64,000 bases of DNA from CALGYY01 sp964585485 (GCA_964585485.1 CAZPDS010000003.1:22548-86547), one strand, 5' to 3'; shown: positions 37,865 through 45,494, counted from the first letter of the stretch. Translations and numbers: made by a program. The notes: generated from the sequence alone by a model not told the origin.

Positions 37865-38120
37865 AGCGTTGCCGAAAATAAATTTTTCAAAAAGGCGCGC
37901 ATCTGTATCTGTTTTCGTTAATGAACTCGCCAGGGATTTCACATGCCATTTTGCCTGCAACACCGACCGATACGAGAAGCCACCGAAACCTTTTCTTTCA
38001 GCAAGTATTCCTCGTTGAATAGTGAAGATTATGGCTGTTCACCAAAAAGCCTTCGCGACCGAATCCGAAAAAAAATTATCAACACAAGCCTAATCTACTG
38101 GTCACCTCCCATAAAATCAT
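37865..38120. other. Intergenic stretch without recognisable gene
   Basis: Together with the flanking promoters this forms a 395-base divergent intergenic region (37811-38205). I see no conserved coding frame: the short open frames here have no signal peptide or family match. Confidence 0.5.
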
Positions 38121-38128
38121 TATTTTTG
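38121..38128 (+). promoter_or_regulatory. Bacteroidota -7 element (TATTTTTG) for the small basic protein
   Basis: TAnnTTTG match; it would start a leader of about 70 bases that contains the hairpin at 38131-38174. Confidence 0.45.
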
Positions 38129-38130
38129 TT

Positions 38131-38174
38131 CCTGGATCAGGCAATTTACAGCCGTATTCCAGGCCTGATCCTGG
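38131..38174 (+). repeat. 12-bp imperfect hairpin in the leader of the small basic protein gene
   Basis: CCTGGATCAGGC (38131-38142) and GCCTGATCCTGG (38163-38174) are inverted with one mismatch around a 20-base loop. The hairpin starts almost at the predicted transcription start and ends 31 bases before the ATG at 38206. GGCAATT occurs after both arms. Candidate leader RNA element or operator. Confidence 0.5.
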
Positions 38175-38205
38175 GCAATTGCGGAGAAAAACAAAAACAA
38201 AAAAA

Positions 38206-38499
38206 ATGAAAAAAATCGCACTCTTCCTGACAATACTCCTTTTTGCGCTGACCGCCTCCTCGCAGGCTACCGCACAAAAGAAATCCGGTGGCAAACAAAA
38301 CAGCCTGGCCGCCGTTGGGCAAGGTAAAGGTGTACGTTCCGCGCCCACCGAGGGCGATGGTACCGGTGACCGGATTTCGGGAAGGAAAAACCAGAAAAAA
38401 AATCCGTATGGCGAAGTGGCGACCAGCCGGCAAAAATTTTCCAGCCGCAAATACAAGCTTAAATCCGCCGGAGGCGAACCCATTAAACCCACGCGCTAA
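38206..38499 (+). CDS. Small, basic, secreted protein of unknown function
   Basis: 97 aa from the ATG at 38206. Signal peptide (about residues 1-23, ending in SQATAQ), then a strongly basic, glycine/serine/lysine-rich mature part of about 74 residues without hydrophobic segments; it is likely disordered. No cysteine and no family recognised. Evidence that it is a real gene: signal peptide, own promoter, a long leader hairpin and a strong terminator right after it. The high positive charge would fit binding to nucleic acid or to acidic surface polymer, but that is inference. Confidence 0.65.
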   Translation: MKKIALFLTILLFALTASSQATAQKKSGGKQNSLAAVGQGKGVRSAPTEGDGTGDRISGRKNQKKNPYGEVATSRQKFSSRKYKLKSAGGEPIKPTR

Positions 38500-38525
38500 C
38501 CATCCGCTCCCATTTACGATAGTAC

Positions 38526-38556
38526 AAAACCTGTTGCCCAGCAACAGGTTTTTTTT
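38526..38556 (+). terminator. Rho-independent terminator of the small basic protein gene
   Basis: 12-bp stem (38526-38537 with 38541-38552), CCA loop, T-run to 38556. Confidence 0.85.
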
Positions 38557-38614
38557 ATCATTTTACTTGCCGGATCACACCGAAAACTGTCGGCCAGAAA
38601 CCGCAAACTGATTT

Positions 38615-38659
38615 ACTAAAGAAATAGTTGTTTAACTAATTTTTTAGTTGTATATTTGC
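38615..38659 (+). promoter_or_regulatory. BlaI-type promoter and phased operator
   Basis: Promoter TTG (38628-38630) and TATATTTG (38651-38658), 20 bases apart. Four alternating half-sites ACTA (38615), TAGTT (38625), AACTA (38634) and TAGTT (38645) lie about 10 bases apart. The last two form the palindrome AACTAA-TTTT-TTAGTT (38634-38649) between the two promoter elements. Best reading: autoregulatory operator of the BlaI-type repressor. Confidence 0.65.
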
Positions 38660-38711
38660 TTGATATTAAACCAACAAAAGCCCGGTAAAGCCCGATTAAA
38701 ACAACCCATTT

Positions 38712-39086
38712 ATGCGCGAACTCACCAAAGCCGAAGAACAGATCATGCAAATCCTGTGGACGTTGAAAAAAGGATTCGTAAAAGAGATCCTCGAACAGTT
38801 CCCGGAGCCCAGGCCGGCCTACAACACCATTTCAACGATTATCCGTATTCTCGAAAATAAAGGATTTGCCAAACACAAAGCCTACGGAAAAACCCATGAA
38901 TACTATCCGGCGGTAAGCAAAGAAGCCTACAAAAAGAAATTGATGCGTGGTGTTATGAAAAATTATTTTGACAGTTCCCCCGCGCAGTTCCTTTCCTTTT
39001 TTGCCCGCGAGCAATCCCTCAGCCTGAACGACCTCAATGATATCCTTAGCATCATCGAACAGGAAAAAGAAAAAAACAAAAAATAG
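38712..39086 (+). CDS. BlaI/MecI/CopY family transcriptional repressor
   Basis: 124 aa. Winged helix-turn-helix N-terminus (MRELTKAEEQIMQILW, then the recognition helix in YNTISTIIRILENKGF) and a C-terminal dimerisation region ending in a lysine-rich tail. Family members bind paired half-sites and are removed by proteolysis triggered by the M56 membrane peptidase encoded next to them. The M56 gene begins 2 bases after this stop. Half-sites in its own promoter suggest autorepression. In Bacteroidota such pairs are common and mostly not linked to beta-lactamase. Confidence 0.92.
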   Translation: MRELTKAEEQIMQILWTLKKGFVKEILEQFPEPRPAYNTISTIIRILENKGFAKHKAYGKTHEYYPAVSKEAYKKKLMRGVMKNYFDSSPAQFLSFFAREQSLSLNDLNDILSIIEQEKEKNKK

Positions 39087-39088
39087 CC

Positions 39089-40315
39089 ATGGAAACCTTC
39101 GTCCTTTACCTGCTTAAATCATCCCTGCTGCTGTCCGCCGTTGGGCTCCTGTACTTGCTGCTACGCAGCGATCATCATTTCCGGCGTAACCGCTGGTTTC
39201 TGCTTGCAGGTCTGTTGATTTCGCAAGTAGTGCCCTTTATTCCTTCGGGCGCGGGCAGCGTAAGCGGCAGCCTTGCTACGGTGCATCTCGCCCCGGTGCT
39301 TGCCGGAAGCGGTGCCGGCGAAAATCAACAGCCGGAACTTCTCCCGTTGATACTGCTTGTGTACACCGCCGGGGTTCTATTGCTCCTGATTCGTTTGCTG
39401 ATGCAGGCGGTGCGTATTTTTTGGCTGGCCCGCCACGCTGCCGTTTCGCAACACAACGGATGTACCCTTTACAGGAACAGCGCCATCCGGGCGCCCTTCT
39501 CCTTTTTCAAGGCCCTTTTTCTTGGTACCCCAGCTAAAGGCGCTGACGAAAAGGCAATACTGACCCATGAGCTGGCGCACGCCCGGCAATATCATTCCAT
39601 CGACATTCTCCTGGCCGAGAGTGTAATCTTGTTACAATGGTTTAATCCCCTGGCGTGGTATTATAAAAAGTTGCTGGCAGAGGTTCACGAATACCTTGCC
39701 GACCGGCAAACCCTGCGACATGGAATTCCGACAACACAATACTTTCAGCTGCTGTTGGCCACGGCATGCAATATTCATCCGGCCGTAATAACGAATAATT
39801 TTTATCAAATCAAACTCAAAAGGAGAATCACAATGATGACAACATCAAAAACATCCCGTTATACGGGTGTAAAGTTTGCAGGAATTGCCCTGATGGTGGC
39901 GATGATCAGCCTCATGGTGGCGTGTACCAACGCCGATCTGAACAACGGCTCCACCAATGGCAACGACAGCCTGGACAGTCAGAAAGCAGTAAGCACGGAG
40001 GAGGTTTTCACGGAAGTGGAACAGATGCCGGAATACCCGGGCGGACAAGAGGCCATGGCGGGCTTTTTATCGGGAAACATCAAGTACCCGGCCGAAGCCA
40101 AGGATAAGGGCATTCAGGGAACCGTATACGTTGCCTTTGTTGTTGCCGCGGACGGCAACGTTACTGACATCAAAATCGAGAAGGGTGTTGGCTATGGATG
40201 CGATGAAGAGGCTCTGCGGGTCGTAAAGCAGATGCCCAAATGGAAACCCGGCGTTCAGAAAGGCAAGCCCGTGGCCGTGAGTTTCGTACTGCCCATCAAG
40301 TTTGCATTGCAGTAA
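39089..40315 (+). CDS. M56 family (BlaR1-like) membrane metallopeptidase with C-terminal TonB domain
   Basis: 408 aa. Membrane helices at about residues 5-22, 35-50, 85-105 and 185-200 surround a zinc-peptidase motif HELAH (160-164), with AEVHEYLADR as the likely third-ligand segment. A further helix at about 265-285 precedes a periplasmic linker and a TonB C-terminal domain (about 310-408: QMPEYPGGQEAM, IQGTVYVAFVV, VKQMPKWKPG). BlaR1 of Gram-positives instead carries a penicillin-sensor domain. Here the periplasmic TonB fold would be the sensing or contact part. Predicted to cleave the neighbouring repressor in response to an envelope signal. A bidirectional terminator follows. Confidence 0.88.
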   Translation: METFVLYLLKSSLLLSAVGLLYLLLRSDHHFRRNRWFLLAGLLISQVVPFIPSGAGSVSGSLATVHLAPVLAGSGAGENQQPELLPLILLVYTAGVLLLLIRLLMQAVRIFWLARHAAVSQHNGCTLYRNSAIRAPFSFFKALFLGTPAKGADEKAILTHELAHARQYHSIDILLAESVILLQWFNPLAWYYKKLLAEVHEYLADRQTLRHGIPTTQYFQLLLATACNIHPAVITNNFYQIKLKRRITMMTTSKTSRYTGVKFAGIALMVAMISLMVACTNADLNNGSTNGNDSLDSQKAVSTEEVFTEVEQMPEYPGGQEAMAGFLSGNIKYPAEAKDKGIQGTVYVAFVVAADGNVTDIKIEKGVGYGCDEEALRVVKQMPKWKPGVQKGKPVAVSFVLPIKFALQ

Positions 40316-40338
40316 GCAACGCACCCGCACCTTCCGCA

Positions 40339-40379
40339 AAAAACCCAGCTGCAATACCAAATTTGCAGCTGGGTTTTTT
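40339..40379. terminator. Bidirectional terminator between the M56 gene and tRNA(CAT)
   Basis: 13-bp stem (40342-40354 with 40363-40375), T-run on the right and A-run on the left, so it can end both the M56 message and the minus-strand tRNA. Confidence 0.85.
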
Positions 40380-40387
40380 ACATTTTG

Positions 40388-40461
40388 TGGTCCCTGTAGG
40401 ACTTGAACCTACGACCAATAGATTATGAGTCTACTGCTCTAACCGACTGAGCTAAGGGACC
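40388..40461 (-). tRNA. tRNA with anticodon CAT (tRNA-Ile2 or elongator tRNA-Met)
   Basis: 74 bases on the minus strand; acceptor stem GGTCCCT / AGGGACC with discriminator A, anticodon stem GTAGA / TCTAT and loop CTCATAA. The body (GACTCATAATC, TTGGTCG, TTCAAGTCC) is closer to the E. coli AUA-decoding tRNA-Ile2, whose C34 is changed to lysidine, than to its elongator tRNA-Met. It is not an initiator. Confidence 0.9.
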
Positions 40462-40496
40462 GACGCGTTTAGAACGCGGAATTTTTTTCGTTGGGT

Positions 40497-40505
40497 GCAA
40501 AGGTA
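40497..40505 (-). promoter_or_regulatory. Bacteroidota -7 element for tRNA(CAT) (TACCTTTGC)
   Basis: Minus-strand TAnnTTTG match 35 bases upstream of the tRNA 5' end. Confidence 0.6.
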
Positions 40506-40517
40506 GCATTTTGTTTT

Positions 40518-40525
40518 TATATTTG
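40518..40525 (+). promoter_or_regulatory. Bacteroidota -7 element for the HAD phosphatase gene (TATATTTG)
   Basis: Plus-strand match 19 bases before the ATG at 40545, so close to the tRNA promoter that the two are back to back. It excludes the upstream TTG at 40491 as start. Confidence 0.6.
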
Positions 40526-40544
40526 GGCTATCAATAGCGACGAA

Positions 40545-41192
40545 ATGAATATTCAGAACATCCTCTTCGATTTTGGCGGCGTCATCATCGATATTGATTT
40601 TAACAAAACCATACGGGCCTTTGCGGAACTGGGGGCGGTGGAGTTTGAAACCCGTTTTTCCAAAGCCACGCAGAGCAAGCTTTTTGATCGCCTCGACAAG
40701 GGCAGCATTACGGAACGGGAGTTTGTGCACAACATGCAAGAACTCCTGCCCGATAACGTTACCGACGATCTGGTGATCGAGGCCTGGAACGAGATCATCA
40801 TCGGCATTCCGGCCCGCCGCATCGAGATGCTGGAGGCCGTTCGTAACAATTATTCCACCCTCCTGCTGAGCAATACCAACACCATCCACTACAAACTATA
40901 CACACCGCAGCTTGAGAAATCCTTCGGCTACAAAACCCTGGAGGAACTTTTCGACGCGGTGTATCTCTCGTTTGAACTGGGTATGCGAAAGCCGGACCGC
41001 GACATCTTTGATTATGTTTTTGCCAGCCGGAAAATCAGCCGCGCATCCACCCTCTTCATTGACGATTCGAAGCACATCATTGATGCCGCCAAAAGCTACG
41101 GTATTCGTGCTTTCTGGCTTCAGGACGGCATGGATGTCTGCGATTTGTTTGACAACGGCTACCTCAAGCCGTCGGTACTACAGCAGTTATAA
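40545..41192 (+). CDS. HAD family phosphatase
   Basis: 215 aa from the ATG at 40545. The HAD motifs are in order: motif I FDFGGVIID (the first Asp of the usual DxD is in the FDFGG form, the second replaced by Gly, as in many YihX-type members), motif II LLLSNTN, motif III lysine in RKPDRDIFDYV, and motif IV FIDDSKHIIDAA. An alpha-helical cap is inserted after motif I (subclass I). Similar proteins dephosphorylate sugar phosphates or FMN; the substrate is open. Convergent with dusB (5 bases apart). Confidence 0.85.
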   Translation: MNIQNILFDFGGVIIDIDFNKTIRAFAELGAVEFETRFSKATQSKLFDRLDKGSITEREFVHNMQELLPDNVTDDLVIEAWNEIIIGIPARRIEMLEAVRNNYSTLLLSNTNTIHYKLYTPQLEKSFGYKTLEELFDAVYLSFELGMRKPDRDIFDYVFASRKISRASTLFIDDSKHIIDAAKSYGIRAFWLQDGMDVCDLFDNGYLKPSVLQQL

Positions 41193-41197
41193 AGGGC

Positions 41198-42166
41198 TTA
41201 CAGAAGGCTTATTTCGTCGAGCAAATCCAGCGCGGCCTGCACTTCGGTGACCACCATCAGGCGGTTCCGGTAGGTTTTGAAATCCGGAATTGCCCGGAAA
41301 TAGCCGTGGTAGTGTTTGCGCATTTCGCCAACACCGCGACGTTCGCCCTTGTACTCCACCTCCGCCAGGATATGACGCCGGCAAACGGCCGCCCGCTCGC
41401 GGATTGAAGGGGGCACCAGCATATTGCCCGTATTCAGGTAATGACGTATTTCGCGAAAGATAAAGGGATTCCCGATGCTGGCCCGGCCGATCATCAAGCC
41501 GTCAACAGGGTAACGGGCCCTGAGCTCGCCGGCACGGAAAGCACTGTCCACATCACCGTTTCCGACAACGGGAATGTGAATTCTCGGATTTGCGGCCACT
41601 TCACCGATCAGTGTCCAGTCGGCCTCCCCTTTGTACATCTGTGTTTTGGTGCGACCGTGGATGCTCAGCGCCGCGATGCCGCAATCCTGCAATCCTTCCG
41701 CAAGATCAGCGACTACCTTAGTCCGTTCATCCCAGCCCAAACGTGTTTTCACCGTTACCGGGACACGAACCGATTTCACCACTTCGCGTGTAATGGCCAG
41801 CATGAGGTCGGGGGTCTTGAGCATAGCCGCTCCATTGCCCTTGGCGCAGACCTTGGATACCGGACAACCGAAATTCAAGTCGATAAAGTCGGGTCGGAAT
41901 TCTTCAGCGATCAGGGCCGCTTCACGAACCGACTCCGGTTGGTTGCCGAAGATCTGAATCCCTAGCGGACGTTCAGTTTCATCAAAATGAAACTTCGACA
42001 GTGATTTCTTAATTTTACGGATAATGCCGTCGGCGGCCACAAACTCGGTAATCAGTACATCGGCGCCATATTCCTTGCACAAACGTCGGAACGGCGGGTT
42101 GGTGATTTCCTCCATGGGGGCCAGGAAAAGCGGGAAGGGTTGCTTGGTAAAGGGGAAGGTCCGCAA
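41198..42166 (-). CDS. dusB: tRNA-dihydrouridine synthase (DusB family)
   Basis: About 322 aa. FMN-barrel with FLAPMEEITNPPFR at the start, the catalytic Cys in LNFGCPVSKVCAKGNGA, and MIGRASIGNPFIF near the end; it reduces uridines in tRNA D-loops. No ATG fits: the only in-frame ATG falls inside the conserved LAPM block. Two TTG codons remain, 42190 and 42166. The first overlaps a -7 element (42187-42195), so I chose 42166, which leaves 15 residues before LAPM, the usual spacing. Divergent from the CPBP gene. Confidence 0.9.
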   Translation of the reverse strand: MRTFPFTKQPFPLFLAPMEEITNPPFRRLCKEYGADVLITEFVAADGIIRKIKKSLSKFHFDETERPLGIQIFGNQPESVREAALIAEEFRPDFIDLNFGCPVSKVCAKGNGAAMLKTPDLMLAITREVVKSVRVPVTVKTRLGWDERTKVVADLAEGLQDCGIAALSIHGRTKTQMYKGEADWTLIGEVAANPRIHIPVVGNGDVDSAFRAGELRARYPVDGLMIGRASIGNPFIFREIRHYLNTGNMLVPPSIRERAAVCRRHILAEVEYKGERRGVGEMRKHYHGYFRAIPDFKTYRNRLMVVTEVQAALDLLDEISLL

Positions 42167-42186
42167 AACAATCGATTTAAAGGTTT

Positions 42187-42195
42187 GCAAAATTA
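42187..42195 (-). promoter_or_regulatory. Bacteroidota -7 element for dusB (TAATTTTGC)
   Basis: Minus-strand TAnnTTTG match, 20 bases upstream of the TTG at 42166. Confidence 0.5.
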
Positions 42196-42222
42196 TTCAT
42201 AATTTCGTCACAAATTTGGGAA

Positions 42223-43152
42223 ATGAAAACACCACCGCTGTTTGAGCATTATTCGCCCGGGCTTAAGATTCTGATGCTGGCCTTGCTGATGTTTTCCGGT
42301 CTGTTGTTCTTTACCCTCTTCGGAATGTTGATTGCCACCCCATTTTTGGGGGCTTCTTACATGGAAAACCCAACTGGCAACGGCAATTTCGACGATCCGC
42401 TGGTAGTGGCCGGGCTGAAGTATTTTCAGATCATCAGCCAGCTCGGGCTCTTCATACTTCCTGCATTCTTCTTCACGCTGATGGTCACCCGCCAACGCAG
42501 CAACTACCTTTACCTTAAGCAATCGGCGCACCTGTCTTCCATACTGGCTGCAGCCGTGATGCTCCTGGCCTTACCGCTGATCAACGGCCTGTCGGCATTA
42601 AACCAGCTCCTGGAATTACCGGCCTTTATGTCCGGGATTGAAGAGTGGATGCGGCTCAGCGAAGACAGCGCCATCCGTCTCGAAGAAGCCTTTATTGTAG
42701 ATCCTTCCCTATCATCACTGTTGATTAACATCCTGATGATGGCGCTGCTGCCCGCCCTGGGTGAAGAATTGATATTCCGGGGCATCGGATTCCGTCTGCT
42801 TCGGGAATGGACCAAAAGCCCTCACGCCGCCATTTGGATCTCGGCCACCGTGTTCAGTTTTATCCACTTCCAGTTTTTCGGGTTTCTTCCGCGTCTCCTG
42901 ATGGGCGTTCTCTTTGGCTACATGCTTTACTGGACAGGGTCGTTGTGGGTGCCGATGATTGCACATTTTGTGAACAACCTCGCCGTTGTACTCGTGGGAT
43001 GGGCCGGTGCGCGCTGGTTTCCAGAGATTGACATCATGACCTTCGGCAGCAGCACCAATCCCGTGGTAATCGGGCTCAGTACACTCATTACCGGACTTCT
43101 CATCGCGTTTCTGTATCTGCGGAGGCGTCGCGAAAACCCGGCTATTTCTTAG
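42223..43152 (+). CDS. CPBP family intramembrane metalloprotease
   Basis: 309 aa with about eight membrane helices. The Abi/CPBP (CAAX protease) motifs are visible: EExxxR at residues 181-186 (GEELIFRG), a histidine in FSFIHFQFFG, and MIAHFVNN near the end. Bacterial members cleave within membranes; some confer bacteriocin immunity, but no bacteriocin gene is near. The last 11 bases overlap the end of the convergent exbD gene. Confidence 0.88.
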   Translation: MKTPPLFEHYSPGLKILMLALLMFSGLLFFTLFGMLIATPFLGASYMENPTGNGNFDDPLVVAGLKYFQIISQLGLFILPAFFFTLMVTRQRSNYLYLKQSAHLSSILAAAVMLLALPLINGLSALNQLLELPAFMSGIEEWMRLSEDSAIRLEEAFIVDPSLSSLLINILMMALLPALGEELIFRGIGFRLLREWTKSPHAAIWISATVFSFIHFQFFGFLPRLLMGVLFGYMLYWTGSLWVPMIAHFVNNLAVVLVGWAGARWFPEIDIMTFGSSTNPVVIGLSTLITGLLIAFLYLRRRRENPAIS

Positions 43153-43594
43153 CGGAATAATTTATATTGAGCGCGTTGACCTTTCGCAACTCTTGCTCTA
43201 CATCGGTAACCAGCCCCATGCGAGCGTCCTTGTCAACCTTCAGGGAAGTAATCATCTGATGTTGATTCTGCTCCGGCAGTGCGGCCCGCTCCGCCTCTAT
43301 GTAAGCCGCCAAATCAGCCACTTCCGCGAAAGCGTCGTTCACCTGGATGCGCTCCCGGTTGCCCAGGGCCGGATCCAGGGGCTTCCCGATATAAATGTAC
43401 GTAGCCATCGACTTTTTTTCAAGTTTCTCGGCCTCACCCGCTTGTGGTTGGCGGACGACCACCAGCACTTCTGACTTTTTCAGCGTGGTGGTAACCATGA
43501 AAAAAAACAGCAGCATAAAAATAATATCCGGAAGTGAGGCGGTATTAAGCGCCGGCACTTCCCGAACCTTCTTTTTTGAAAACCGGCGTATCAT
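43142..43594 (-). CDS. exbD: ExbD/TolR family protein (second copy)
   Basis: 150 aa. A short basic cytoplasmic N-terminus (RRFSKKKVREVPALNTAS), one membrane helix with the LPDIIFMLLFFFMVTTTL block that carries the proton-relay Asp, then a periplasmic domain. It overlaps the upstream exbD by 4 bases. Together with ExbB it forms a proton-driven motor for TonB. A pair of different ExbD proteins behind one ExbB is usual in Bacteroidota. Confidence 0.9.
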   Translation of the reverse strand: MIRRFSKKKVREVPALNTASLPDIIFMLLFFFMVTTTLKKSEVLVVVRQPQAGEAEKLEKKSMATYIYIGKPLDPALGNRERIQVNDAFAEVADLAAYIEAERAALPEQNQHQMITSLKVDKDARMGLVTDVEQELRKVNALNINYSAKK

Positions 43595-44229
43595 TGCCCG
43601 CCTCCTGTCGTTACCGGTTCGGCTTTACTGATGTTCATCGGGATAGCTTTTTCAATCGCCTGAATATGGCGGGTATCACGAAGTCGCGCGTAGGCGATTC
43701 CAAAATGTTTCACAGACAACTGGTCGCGCAACATTTTAAAAACCGTCGTCAGTTCGTTCTGAACCTTAACATACATTCCGTACGAAGTGGCCCGGTCATT
43801 TTGCAAACTGATAATACCCTTCGACACGGGATAGTCTCCGATAAGCTCCATCGCCTCTGAAAGCCGGCTTACTTCCTCGAAATTTCCCTGGGCTGCTTCG
43901 CGTTGCTTACGGTGCGAGAACAACTCCTTTTCCGCTTTCGCGGGATCGTTGTTTGGATTGCTGATGAAATCCGTAACCAAGGGCTGAATATCATCCAATG
44001 TTCCCCTCCGCCCATTGATTAATAACTCGTCGCGGGAACTGATTAAAATCTCGATCACATTGCGACGAGCCACCTGCGTGGCTTGCTGTCCTTTTGCCGG
44101 CAGCGGTGGTAAGCGGCGCTTCAAACCCGAATCCACATCCATCGTAGCCGTGACCAAAAAAAAGATCAGCAGCAAAAACGCGATGTCGGCCATGGAGCCT
44201 GCATTAATTCCGGGTTTCAGACGTGCCAT
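43591..44229 (-). CDS. exbD: ExbD/TolR family protein (first copy, long periplasmic part)
   Basis: 212 aa. The N-terminal helix holds the motif SMADIAFLLLIFFLVTATMD with the relay Asp. The periplasmic part is longer than in classical ExbD (about 170 residues), including an insert rich in Lys, Glu and Gln (about residues 95-125) that looks helical, then the C-terminal beta domain. It touches the gene upstream without spacer (44229/44230) and overlaps the next exbD by 4 bases; the four genes form one operon. Confidence 0.9.
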   Translation of the reverse strand: MARLKPGINAGSMADIAFLLLIFFLVTATMDVDSGLKRRLPPLPAKGQQATQVARRNVIEILISSRDELLINGRRGTLDDIQPLVTDFISNPNNDPAKAEKELFSHRKQREAAQGNFEEVSRLSEAMELIGDYPVSKGIISLQNDRATSYGMYVKVQNELTTVFKMLRDQLSVKHFGIAYARLRDTRHIQAIEKAIPMNISKAEPVTTGGGQ

Positions 44230-44673
44230 TTACTTCAGTCTTGAGGAAATTTCACCATATATAAACGCAACTACAGTCACAAGAAGGGCAAGATAGGTGG
44301 TAATAAGACTCGCATTGACCAGTCGGGCCGCCCTTGATCCCACTTCATGTTCGGCATAAAAACCGCCGGAAAATTCCGGGCTCAGCACATAACTAAGCAG
44401 GAAAATGCCCGCCACGAAAATCGCACCGGCCAGGGTTTTGACATACGTTTTATAACTACTGACAATTCGCAGGACGGGGAAGGCAACAACCATAACAAAA
44501 GCCGCCAGCAGCAAGGCGTACGCAATGCCCGCCGCAATATTGTAAAGGCTTAAGGTGGTGCCGGGATTTTCGCCTTCGCCGGCCGATATTATCGCGAAAG
44601 CGACGACGACCGCGGAGGCCAATATCACCAATACGGTCAGAATAGCGACAAAGGCTACCTTCGTGTGTTTCAT
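44230..44673 (-). CDS. Integral membrane protein of the exb operon, unknown function
   Basis: 147 aa with four predicted membrane helices (about residues 8-30, 45-68, 80-100, 118-140) and short loops; one periplasmic loop is acidic and glycine-rich. No family recognised. It is locked between exbB (4-base overlap) and the first exbD (0-base spacer), which argues strongly that it works with this TonB-energising complex. I have the impression that a similar small membrane protein recurs at this position in other Bacteroidota exb operons, but cannot confirm it here. Confidence 0.8.
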   Translation of the reverse strand: MKHTKVAFVAILTVLVILASAVVVAFAIISAGEGENPGTTLSLYNIAAGIAYALLLAAFVMVVAFPVLRIVSSYKTYVKTLAGAIFVAGIFLLSYVLSPEFSGGFYAEHEVGSRAARLVNASLITTYLALLVTVVAFIYGEISSRLK

Positions 44674-45494
44674 AATTGTTTCCGGTTTTCAAGATCCCAA
44701 AGAAGATCGACAAAGCTGATAACAGCATCTTCCATTTCATTCACCATACGATCGATCTTGGCCACAATGTAATTGTATAAAACCTGTAAGATCATCGCCA
44801 CGATAAGTCCGAACACTGTAGTTAACAGAGCCACCTTGATTCCACCGGCAACAATGGCCGGGGAAATATCGCCCGCTGCCTCGATGGAATCGAAAGCCGA
44901 CACCATGCCGACCACGGTGCCGAGAAAGCCCAGCATTGGGGCCAGGGCGATAAAAAGCGCGATCCAGGTAAGGTTGGATTCGAGCTTTCCGTTCACCACA
45001 CTTCCGTAGCTCACGATGGATTTTTCAACCATATCGATACCCTGTTTGTGACGGTTCAATCCTTCGAAAAAAATCTCGGCCAGCGGCCCACGTGTCGTCC
45101 GGCACACTTCACGTGCTTCTTCTACACCACCTTTTGCCAGGGCGCCTTCGATGCGGCCGAGGAGTTTTGTTGTATTCACCGTACTGAGGTTTAAATAGAG
45201 TATTCGCTCAATGCCCAGTCCCAATCCGATGATCAGACAAATCAGAATCGGCGCCATCCATCCGGCACCCCCCTCTATGAACTTTTCCCGCAACATTTGG
45301 TGAAAAGAGGGCTGTTCTTCTTCATCCGGGGGCAGTAGCAAGGGGGTCTCTTCCATGGCCATACTATCGGGCGACACGTTACCACTGGCTGCAACTTGTT
45401 TTACCGGAAGGCCGGTAGAATCAGCCGCGAAGGACATCACTGCCGGCATCACCAGCATGAACAGCAGAACAACAGACGGTAGGAATTTTTTCAT
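44670..45494 (-). CDS. exbB: ExbB/MotA/TolQ family proton channel protein
   Basis: 274 aa. Starts with a signal-like hydrophobic segment (about 4-22) and a Pro/Glu-rich periplasmic stretch, then the three helices of the MotA/TolQ/ExbB family. The last two have the usual FLGTVVGMVSAFD and IKVALLTTVFGLIVA blocks. ExbB pentamers enclose an ExbD dimer and use the proton gradient to energise TonB. First gene of the operon exbB-orf-exbD-exbD. Upstream lies GTGCTAAATTAGC (45511-45523), shared with other promoters in this window. Confidence 0.92.
   Translation of the reverse strand: MKKFLPSVVLLFMLVMPAVMSFAADSTGLPVKQVAASGNVSPDSMAMEETPLLLPPDEEEQPSFHQMLREKFIEGGAGWMAPILICLIIGLGLGIERILYLNLSTVNTTKLLGRIEGALAKGGVEEAREVCRTTRGPLAEIFFEGLNRHKQGIDMVEKSIVSYGSVVNGKLESNLTWIALFIALAPMLGFLGTVVGMVSAFDSIEAAGDISPAIVAGGIKVALLTTVFGLIVAMILQVLYNYIVAKIDRMVNEMEDAVISFVDLLWDLENRKQL

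Noticed and set aside
37943..38209. 88-codon open frame upstream of the small basic protein
   Set aside because: No signal, no recognisable family, and it crosses the promoter and the hairpin.
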